Assembly (NCBI GenBank): GCA_034419095.1
Contig: DAOULQ010000035.1
Location: 1-6,167 of the forward strand
Source: UBA7937 sp034419095
Lineage (GTDB): Bacteria > Chloroflexota > Anaerolineae > UBA7937
Direction: 5' to 3'
DNA: 6,167 nt
Part shown: positions 1-5,030 of the stretch, piece by piece
Numbering within the stretch: the first letter of the stretch is position 1
Layout of the letters: each line of letters starts with the position of its first letter
The notes under the pieces: generated by a model
Told to the model about the DNA's origin: nothing
Seen by the model: the letters and a program-made list of their open reading frames with translations, nothing else
Database searches by the model: none
Program-made: the position numbers and the translations under genes

Positions 1-328
1 GTCGAACAATCATAACGTCTGCTTTCTTACAGGCAAACGGCCCCATCAAAGTAGCCGAGAGCGGAAAGCTTATGTAGCTTAATGACCTTTTGAGAACTGA
101 CCTGCTTCTGTCAGGGAAAAGAGGAAATCGAATCACCTCCACTCCATCGAACATCTCTTGCTCCCTCAGTTTCTGGTGATACCCATCATAAATCTTCCCC
201 TCTGGGTAGTTTGGGAAACCCGTGAGAACCATCACACTGTTTCCTTCAGAAATCAGGCCTTGCGCTAAATTATGTATGATGGTGTCAGGTTCAGGGAGGT
301 AGTTTTGTGTGAGAATCAGGATATGCAT
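1..328 (-). CDS. GT4-family glycosyltransferase, N-terminal part (3' truncated by window edge)
   Basis: A 109-residue fragment begins at ATG 328 and stays open to the left edge. It opens with the GT-B N-domain pattern MHILILTQNYLPEPD, then a helix ending in LISEGNSVMVLTGFPNYPEG (residues 25-44), then a VIRFPLFPDRSRS segment (65-77). The TGFPNYPEG signature and the following tyrosine-rich stretch are typical of WbuB/WcaI-like GT4 enzymes that transfer a sugar from a nucleotide-sugar donor onto a lipid-linked glycan at the cytoplasmic face of the membrane. The donor-binding C-domain lies outside the window, so the sugar cannot be inferred. An in-frame TAG at 338-340 rules out a longer N-terminus, and ATG 328 is the first start after it. 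No good Shine-Dalgarno is seen: the bases before the start are AT-rich (ACTTTTAAA). It sits 291 bases after the preceding gene, unlike the tight spacing elsewhere, so it may have its own promoter. Confidence 0.87.
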   Translation of the reverse strand, partial: MHILILTQNYLPEPDTIIHNLAQGLISEGNSVMVLTGFPNYPEGKIYDGYHQKLREQEMFDGVEVIRFPLFPDRSRSVLKRSLSYISFPLSATLMGPFACKKADVMIVR

Positions 329-418
329 TTTAAAAGTCTATTGCTATGGCGCAAGAAAGATCGGACAAAAAAAGAAAAAATTATCCTACACCCTCCAGTC
401 CCAGTTTAGCGATTTGCC

Positions 419-562
419 TCAGTGGCCTACGGCAGAAGAAGCCCCGCCTGCGGCGGGGATGAGGAGTTCCTGTGCTGATCTCTTCTTCAAGCCCATGGCC
501 TCCTTGACCACTTCCCAGTAACTCTTTTCCCACGGCGGTGGGCTGGGTTTTTCCTGTTCCAT
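419..562 (-). CDS. possible small protein or gene remnant, 47 aa, unrecognised
   Basis: An ATG-initiated frame of 47 codons ends at TGA 419-421. The product begins MEQEKPSPPPWEKSYWEVVK and goes on EAMGLKKRSAQELL, then ends in a low-complexity Ala/Gly/Ser tail that is encoded by the hairpin. The central part looks like real protein: mixed charge, aromatic residues spaced as in an amphipathic helix. The same frame is open upstream to 619, immediately after the TAA of the preceding gene, and there reads SLCCTLLLGCEENNSQYVQ, which resembles a lipoprotein signal end (LLGC) but has no ATG before it. No convincing ribosome binding site precedes ATG 562. I do not recognise a family. It could be a small gene, the decayed 3' end of a lost gene, or chance coding potential. 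Confidence 0.25.
   Translation of the reverse strand: MEQEKPSPPPWEKSYWEVVKEAMGLKKRSAQELLIPAAGGASSAVGH
434..458 (-). terminator. GC-rich hairpin, possible weak rho-independent terminator
   Basis: Read on the minus strand, the perfect 7-bp inverted repeat CCCCGCC / GGCGGGG with loop GCA (442-458) is followed by CTTCTTCT. The stem is strong, but the following tract is only pyrimidine-rich, not a run of T, so termination efficiency is doubtful. It lies 160 bases downstream of the glycosyltransferase stop at 620 and 114 bases before the next start at 328, a sensible place for a transcript boundary. An alternative is the subterminal hairpin of a decayed IS200/IS605-type element, which cannot be decided here. 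Confidence 0.38.
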
Positions 563-619
563 CTGGACATACTGACTATTGTTCTCTTCGCATCCCAAAA
601 GCAGAGTACAGCACAGGCT

Positions 620-1786
620 TTATAATCCAAGGGCATGTTCGAATAAGATAACCGTCTGATCGCCTAGATCAGGGGAGCACATCCACTCCATTGCAAATTG
701 CCGGGCAGCCTGCGACATTTGTCCGTAGGTAGTATCATCCATATCGACACACCGTTGTAAGACGGTACGCCAGAAGTGCAAATCATCTAGAGGCAGATTC
801 CAACCTATATTTTTGGTTTCTAGATCAAACCAGGGAGTTTGATCACTAATTACTACTGGACAGCCAGCAGCTAATGCTTCCAAAATTGCAAAACCAAAAT
901 TCTCACCCAAGGTTGGAAGAAGAAAGAAGTGATATTGAGATAATGTGTTTGGAACTCTTTCGTGAGGAACTGACCCACAGTAAGCCACCTGAACACCGTC
1001 AGGCAGGCGAGCGATCAAACCTTCGCACTTTTGCCAGTAGATTTTATCCTCGAGAGGTCCATAGACATGCAAGATAATTCGGCCAGAAAGAACTTGGAGA
1101 GTCTCCAGGGCAAACTGTAGATTTTTCTTTGGTGAAATACGCGAGAGAAATGCTAGACGTACCTGTCCGGAAACCTTTTCAGGTCTCTTAATGGTAGTTG
1201 AAGGATTATCATACAAACCTACTCGAGGTGAAATATTGGCAGCAACATATACCTTACAACTATTGCCAACAACTCGCTGAATCTCCTGTTTTTCCCGGGG
1301 AGTTGATGCATGCCAGATTAGATCACGGTAAAAACCCGACTTGAGCGCTAGCCCTATATATGCTCGTTTCTTATGTGCCTTCAACCTCAGTGCTCCCTTC
1401 GAGAACTCTCCTCGAGGAGCAAGAATAATTGGAACATTAGGAAGTAGCCCGAGCCAACGCAATATCAAAACTTTTGTACTTGAGAGCGAGAAAAAGCTAT
1501 TCAGATAGATTATATCTGGAATGATCCCCCCAATTGCTTGCCTAACAGCGCCTAAAGAAAAACCCGAGACATAATAAACCTTAGCTTTTCCAATGCGATT
1601 CCATTCATGCAGGCGGATACCATGGTAAGGCTTCAAGTCCATCCGATCTCGATCTCTAGTCAGGATGAAAAACTCGAATTGATCTCCTAACCGATCAACC
1701 ATATTTGATATTGAGCGCACGGGCCCGCCTGACTCATAACCAGGCAAGTAGTAATCAACTAGTACGACGATTTTCGGCATCGACAT
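620..1786 (-). CDS. GT4-family glycosyltransferase (388 aa)
   Basis: This is a full-length GT-B retaining glycosyltransferase of the GT4 type, of normal length for the family. The N-domain starts PKIVVLVDYYLPGYESGGPVR (residues 4-24), where the GGP.RS segment is the glycine-rich acceptor loop. The C-domain begins near residue 207 and holds FLSRISPKKNL (213-223), the Arg/Lys cluster that contacts the donor diphosphate. It also holds GENFGFAILEALAAGCPVV (294-312), whose E295-x7-E303 pair is the family's EX7E motif. No membrane segment is evident, and it probably acts as a peripheral membrane enzyme adding one sugar to the repeat unit; donor and linkage cannot be read from sequence. ATG 1786 is used; a second ATG at 1780 (MPKIVV) is also possible, since the only upstream purine stretch (GAGAGA) is rather far from either. 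It follows the polymerase stop by 29 bases, consistent with one transcript. The TAA at 620-622 is followed by an in-phase open frame. Confidence 0.94.
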   Translation of the reverse strand: MSMPKIVVLVDYYLPGYESGGPVRSISNMVDRLGDQFEFFILTRDRDRMDLKPYHGIRLHEWNRIGKAKVYYVSGFSLGAVRQAIGGIIPDIIYLNSFFSLSSTKVLILRWLGLLPNVPIILAPRGEFSKGALRLKAHKKRAYIGLALKSGFYRDLIWHASTPREKQEIQRVVGNSCKVYVAANISPRVGLYDNPSTTIKRPEKVSGQVRLAFLSRISPKKNLQFALETLQVLSGRIILHVYGPLEDKIYWQKCEGLIARLPDGVQVAYCGSVPHERVPNTLSQYHFFLLPTLGENFGFAILEALAAGCPVVISDQTPWFDLETKNIGWNLPLDDLHFWRTVLQRCVDMDDTTYGQMSQAARQFAMEWMCSPDLGDQTVILFEHALGL

Positions 1787-1815
1787 AGCGGGTTATCTCT
1801 CAGTACCTTGTCAGA

Positions 1816-3366
1816 CTAATGGGTGTGAGTGCTCGCTCCTGTACGCCCAGACCACGAAAGATACAACATAATTCCTGCCATTAACAACAAATCCTTCCAC
1901 AAAGCAAGCAACGGTGCAATTGGTTTGTCGATAGAAAGAACAACATTCAACACCAAGAATATATAAACAAATAGACTGCTGCGAGATCCTATCTGCAAGA
2001 TTCTCTTTATGGCCCTTAACAGAACTCCCATTACAACACTGCCTAGTACTATGCCAATAAACCCGAAATTGAGATAGAATTCAACTATTCTAGGTGGCGA
2101 TGTTACCGACGCGGCATCCGAAGCTCCGCCAAGATAATTCACAACAAACCAGTATCCTATGTTCAATGTCGGGCGAGATGACCAAGCAATTCGTGGAAGT
2201 GCATTGACTACGGAGGCAAGCAAAGTCTGCCCCCAAACGAATGGCTCGGACATCTCGCCTTGACTTATGAGCGTCGCCGCAAAAATATCCACACCCATAA
2301 ACCGAGAGGAGATACCTTTCACTAGAAGATCGGGCAGGTTACAGAACCTGGCAAGGACTAAATCAGGCAGAAGTGATAAACTCAACGACAACTGCTCAAC
2401 AAACAAGGCAGGGTCAAATTGAAAGCCTGAAGAGAGGCCGAGTAACGATACATAGTAGCGATAGCTTTCTACAACCGGAAAGATCAGGGCTAGACCAACA
2501 GGAACCATAACCGCGCTAAAGCGGAACGCTTTACCATGATTGAGATACAAACATACCAAGACGACGACCACGATGTTGATAAATGCCCCTTTCGTAGATT
2601 CAATATATGCGAAGAATACTTCCACAAGCAGAATCAAACCAAATGCGAAAAAGTGTCCATTTTTGCGCTTTCCGAGGTATAAGATAGATAACAATATAAA
2701 GCCGCAGTGGCTAAACTGAGGGAGCACAGTGCCAAGAATAATCCTAGCAGGAGTACTGCCGAGTGTGTAAGTAAAAGATTCATAGTATGCTCGCGCTTGA
2801 ACAATCCCAATGAATTGTCCTGATATTATCAAGTAGATACGCCCGACCATTCCGAGAAGATAGATCAGGTACGCCTTTAGATAAACACCTCCGCTCCAGG
2901 GCCGATTCAGCAAGCTAACAGTTGAGAGCCTCGAGGCCAGTCTCGCGGCGAAGCGAGATTTATATGCCATAATTAGTACGAAAACCCAAAGCAGGGTATA
3001 CAGCAAACTTATATCTAGATAGCGCCATTTATCTGCATTCCATATCAACAAAGGAATAGCGCTACTGGATGGATCAAAGCAGATTACTAACGCACGTATT
3101 CCAAACTCAAGCAAATAGGCAAGCAGCGTAAGTTTCAAGGGACCAATCAAAGGTTCGTAGTCAGCGACGATAAGAAAAGCAAGAATTGCACAAAAAAATA
3201 TGGCTACAAAGTACGTGCTAGCCCAACCTTCAAGTAGCCCGATGATGAATGCAGATGAAAGCCCAAACATGACTAAGCTTAACGCAAAGCACCAATTACG
3301 CTGCTCTGGTGTAACTGAGCTGCCAGTTGACTTTTCCTGCCGTAAAAAAGAATTCTGTCCTTGCAT
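1816..3366 (-). CDS. Wzy-like O-antigen / oligosaccharide repeat-unit polymerase (516 aa)
   Basis: This is an integral membrane protein with about 11-12 hydrophobic segments, roughly at residues 27-43, 50-67, 76-95, 118-134, 162-181, 207-230, 239-255, 262-275, 283-300, 428-450, 463-478 and 490-505. A long hydrophilic loop (about 301-427) precedes the last three spans. It contains SYRYY (301-305) and GQTLLASVVNALPRIAW (379-395), and SPPRIVEFYLNFGFIGIVLG lies at its end (423-442). A large periplasmic loop followed by a conserved P..I.EFY.NFG.IG segment is the layout of repeat-unit polymerases, which transfer the growing chain onto lipid-linked repeat units in the periplasm. Sequence similarity within this class is low, so the call rests on topology, that segment and context. 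ATG 3366 is chosen because it lies 5 bases after the methyltransferase stop. An upstream in-frame start at 3567 would add 67 residues of non-membrane sequence overlapping that gene by about 195 bases and is unlikely. Sampled blocks are AT-richer than in its neighbours. Confidence 0.86.
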   Translation of the reverse strand: MQGQNSFLRQEKSTGSSVTPEQRNWCFALSLVMFGLSSAFIIGLLEGWASTYFVAIFFCAILAFLIVADYEPLIGPLKLTLLAYLLEFGIRALVICFDPSSSAIPLLIWNADKWRYLDISLLYTLLWVFVLIMAYKSRFAARLASRLSTVSLLNRPWSGGVYLKAYLIYLLGMVGRIYLIISGQFIGIVQARAYYESFTYTLGSTPARIILGTVLPQFSHCGFILLSILYLGKRKNGHFFAFGLILLVEVFFAYIESTKGAFINIVVVVLVCLYLNHGKAFRFSAVMVPVGLALIFPVVESYRYYVSLLGLSSGFQFDPALFVEQLSLSLSLLPDLVLARFCNLPDLLVKGISSRFMGVDIFAATLISQGEMSEPFVWGQTLLASVVNALPRIAWSSRPTLNIGYWFVVNYLGGASDAASVTSPPRIVEFYLNFGFIGIVLGSVVMGVLLRAIKRILQIGSRSSLFVYIFLVLNVVLSIDKPIAPLLALWKDLLLMAGIMLYLSWSGRTGASTHTH

Positions 3367-3371
3367 CAGAT

Positions 3372-4151
3372 TCACGGTTTTCGCGCTATCACTCGCATGT
3401 CTTGGGTATAAACCCGCCACCGACAATCCGCCGATTCTACTAGCGGATAGAACAGAATGAATCCCCGAATAACCTGCCACGCGAGCCACCGCAGGCCACT
3501 CGCAATGCCATGCACCACTGGACCCCATTCCAAGATAGACATCGGCTCCAATCCTACCATCGCGCAAATCTGCACAATGCTCTCGGGAGTGAAACTTTGC
3601 TCGTGGGTGATATCTCCGTAACGTATTCGTGCCCCAAACACAGAAAGTGAGTTCGGCATAACAGGCAGCAACAGTCCCCCCGGACGTAGTGCTTTGACCA
3701 CACCATCAAGCAAAACTAACATTTCCTCCCGTGTTAGGTGTTCAAGCAAACTAAGCGCTGCGATGACTTGAAAAGACCCCGTATGCTCTTCCAAGTACGT
3801 GCCTGCGTCCCCCAATTCCACTCTTTGCAATCCCAACGCTCGTGCCGCCTCCACTTGCTCGGGGCTTACATCTATTCCATAGATATTTGTGAACCCCTCT
3901 TGATGCAGAAAGTAAAGAAACTCCCCACCGCCACAGCCAATATCGAGGATAGGAGCATCTCTATCCTGAGGCAGAACACGGCTCCAACGTTGGCGAAATT
4001 GCCGTACTTTGGCTTCCAAGTTCATCGTCGAGACTCGCAACGGTTGTTGCCGCGAAGTCATCGTTCGATAATGCTCATAGGCACGCTGGCGAAAATCTTC
4101 TACAGTTCTTTGATGATATTCCATGAAGGTACGCTTCCCTTCTGCGTCCAC
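3372..4151 (-). CDS. class I SAM-dependent methyltransferase (259 aa)
   Basis: The protein has a Rossmann-fold methyltransferase core. Motif I is ILDIGCGGGEF (about residues 68-78), the SAM ribose-binding acidic residue is in YGIDVSPEQVEAA (91-103), a motif-IV-like ALSLLEHL is at 132-139, and LRPGGLLLPVMPN is at 155-167. The segment HEQSFTPESIVQICAMVGLEP (183-203) is common in methyltransferases of glycan loci, where the target is typically a sugar hydroxyl. The substrate is not deducible. Numbering starts one residue earlier, at TTG 4154. GTG 4151 is preferred because GAGGAG at 4158-4163 is 6 bases upstream; TTG 4154 (spacing 3) and ATG 4124 (250 aa) are alternatives. The stop is 5 bases from the polymerase start, so the two genes are probably co-translated. 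The 5' side abuts a degraded glycosyltransferase remnant that includes the ribosome binding site region. Confidence 0.91.
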   Translation of the reverse strand: MDAEGKRTFMEYHQRTVEDFRQRAYEHYRTMTSRQQPLRVSTMNLEAKVRQFRQRWSRVLPQDRDAPILDIGCGGGEFLYFLHQEGFTNIYGIDVSPEQVEAARALGLQRVELGDAGTYLEEHTGSFQVIAALSLLEHLTREEMLVLLDGVVKALRPGGLLLPVMPNSLSVFGARIRYGDITHEQSFTPESIVQICAMVGLEPMSILEWGPVVHGIASGLRWLAWQVIRGFILFYPLVESADCRWRVYTQDMRVIARKP

Positions 4152-4286
4152 CAAGGTCTCCTCAAACCGTCAACTACCACGACAGGGTATCCACATCCAT
4201 CCTGCTGAGACTCATGCACTTGGGCCAGCACCGCCCGGCTTACCTTGCTCCCTTTCTCCTTCGTGCTCATACACAACTTTCGGCTT
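4152..4286 (-). pseudogene. degraded C-terminal remnant of a GT4 glycosyltransferase
   Basis: This 135-base gap between the two methyltransferases shows traces of a glycosyltransferase C-terminus like that of the gene at 5027-6167. Just past the TAG of the upstream gene, the minus strand encodes KPKVVYEHEGEREQ, against KILYLYEHEQERQE in the intact gene. YEHE-x-ER matches at six of seven residues, with synonymous differences (GAG/GAA twice, CGG/AGG), and 11 bases are identical (4261-4271 and 5151-5161). After a one-base shift the other frame reads RAVLAQVHESQQDGCGYPVV, which aligns more loosely with SALKRAQEFTWERYGERIV, sharing L, E, G and V positions. The distance from YEHE to the shared glutamate is 61 bases here and 60 in the intact gene, consistent with a single-base frameshift. 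The alignment was made by eye and the second half is weak. A small real gene beginning at ATG 4270 cannot be fully excluded. Confidence 0.5.
4158..4163 (-). promoter_or_regulatory. Shine-Dalgarno GAGGAG for the downstream methyltransferase
   Basis: Minus-strand GAGGAG lies 6 bases before GTG 4151 and 3 bases before TTG 4154, which favours GTG as the start. It is the clearest ribosome binding site in the window. It lies within the stretch interpreted as a glycosyltransferase remnant. Confidence 0.6.
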
Positions 4287-5030
4287 CTATACTCTCTCGC
4301 CTGCAACAAAAATCGACATTGGTTCTCCGCGAATAATCGAGTCAAGCCAAGTCAGTGGAAAGAATAACATGAAGAGGAGAGCGCTTACAATGTCACTCGT
4401 AACGCCCTGGAGGGCAAGACGGTCGCGAATCCTCCTTTCTAGAAATACAGCCCATCTCGTCCCTGTCCCCCCATAGCTATCCCGTGTTACCGTCGAAAAA
4501 CCAACTTCGTGAAACATCTCGTTCAATTGTTCGTAGGAATATCCCTGCCTCACGTGCCCGCCATCCTCGCTTGGAGATACCGTTTTGCCATAGAAGTGCG
4601 GGGAATTGATATTCGGTACACCCAGATACAGCCTCCCATTCGGTCGTAGCTTCTCATAGAGTAACCTCAGAACTCTTTGGGCGTCCGAGATATGCTCTAA
4701 TGTCTCCAGGCATATTATCTGGTCGAAACTTTCGTCCAGCTTATCCAGATCATAAAGATTCCAAACGGAAAATCTAACCTTGCCTGGTGGAATCCCTATG
4801 AAATCACGGAAAGCGATACAACGATTAATCTTCTCGGCATCCAAGTCGATTCCTAAGACTTGGTTTTCCCGTTGTTGAGCCAAGAAACTGAAGTACCCAT
4901 TCCCACATCCGGCATCTAGTGTTTTTTGACAAGGCAGCAGATATTTTCGGACCACAGCCCCTCGCTTCCGAATAACCAGATCAGTACCCGGAAATAGAAT
5001 CCTCTTTACCCAAAGCCACGGATTCATCAT
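4287..5030 (-). CDS. class I SAM-dependent methyltransferase (247 aa)
   Basis: Motif I is TLDAGCGNGYFS (residues 37-48), with VLGIDLDAEKI (58-68) ending the second strand and an acidic residue for SAM ribose. The motif-IV-like strand is ICLETLEHI (106-114), followed by LRPNGRLYLGVPN (128-140). GGHVRQGYSYEQLNEMF (157-173), with its conserved His and Tyr, recurs in methyltransferases of cell-surface glycan loci. A hydrophobic stretch near the C-terminus (about 214-233) may be a buried helix or a membrane anchor. The likely role is O-methylation of a sugar, or of an aglycone, during polysaccharide assembly; the target is unknown. The start overlaps the glycosyltransferase stop as ATGA (ATG 5030, with a second ATG at 5027) just behind CAGGA, indicating translational coupling. 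A 22-residue upstream extension exists in frame but lies inside the preceding gene and is not protein-like for this family. Confidence 0.93.
   Translation of the reverse strand: MMNPWLWVKRILFPGTDLVIRKRGAVVRKYLLPCQKTLDAGCGNGYFSFLAQQRENQVLGIDLDAEKINRCIAFRDFIGIPPGKVRFSVWNLYDLDKLDESFDQIICLETLEHISDAQRVLRLLYEKLRPNGRLYLGVPNINSPHFYGKTVSPSEDGGHVRQGYSYEQLNEMFHEVGFSTVTRDSYGGTGTRWAVFLERRIRDRLALQGVTSDIVSALLFMLFFPLTWLDSIIRGEPMSIFVAGERV

Larger units (their letters stand above)
329..619. other. 291-base inter-gene stretch with hairpin and relic-like open frame
   Basis: This is the longest stretch without a convincing gene. Three things stand out on the minus strand. First, codons remain open in the same frame as the upstream glycosyltransferase for 66 codons past its TAA stop. 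Second, a GC-rich 7-bp hairpin lies at 442-458. Third, T-runs at about 363-380 (TTTTTTCTTTTTTT) precede the start of the left-hand glycosyltransferase. No intact insertion sequence, tRNA or clear promoter was found. It may be a junction left by gene loss or exchange in a modular polysaccharide locus. Confidence 0.6.

Noticed and set aside
329..375. Possible promoter for the left glycosyltransferase (TTGCGC, 16 bases, TAAAAT)
   Set aside because: The -35 match is poor, and the implied transcript start would fall at or beyond the ATG at 328, so it cannot serve as drawn.
309..521. Plus-strand frame of 70 codons
   Set aside because: It runs antisense through the left glycosyltransferase start, a lysine-rich A-tract and the hairpin. 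The product has no recognisable domain and there is no ribosome site.
529..552. Plus-strand hairpin CCCAC-GGCG-GTGGG followed after a few bases by TTTTT, resembling a terminator
   Set aside because: The stem is only 5 bp, the T-run is displaced by several bases, and no plus-strand gene lies upstream to need it.
3738..4208. Plus-strand frame of 156 codons
   Set aside because: It lies antisense to the methyltransferase at 3372-4151, which has clear SAM motifs. Its translation is rich in Arg, Ser, Leu and His without any motif, as expected for a shadow.
4100..4345. Minus-strand 81-codon frame spanning the gap between the methyltransferases
   Set aside because: It overlaps the end of one methyltransferase and the start of the next in a different frame. 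Only its middle has meaning, and that part is better explained as the frameshifted glycosyltransferase remnant.
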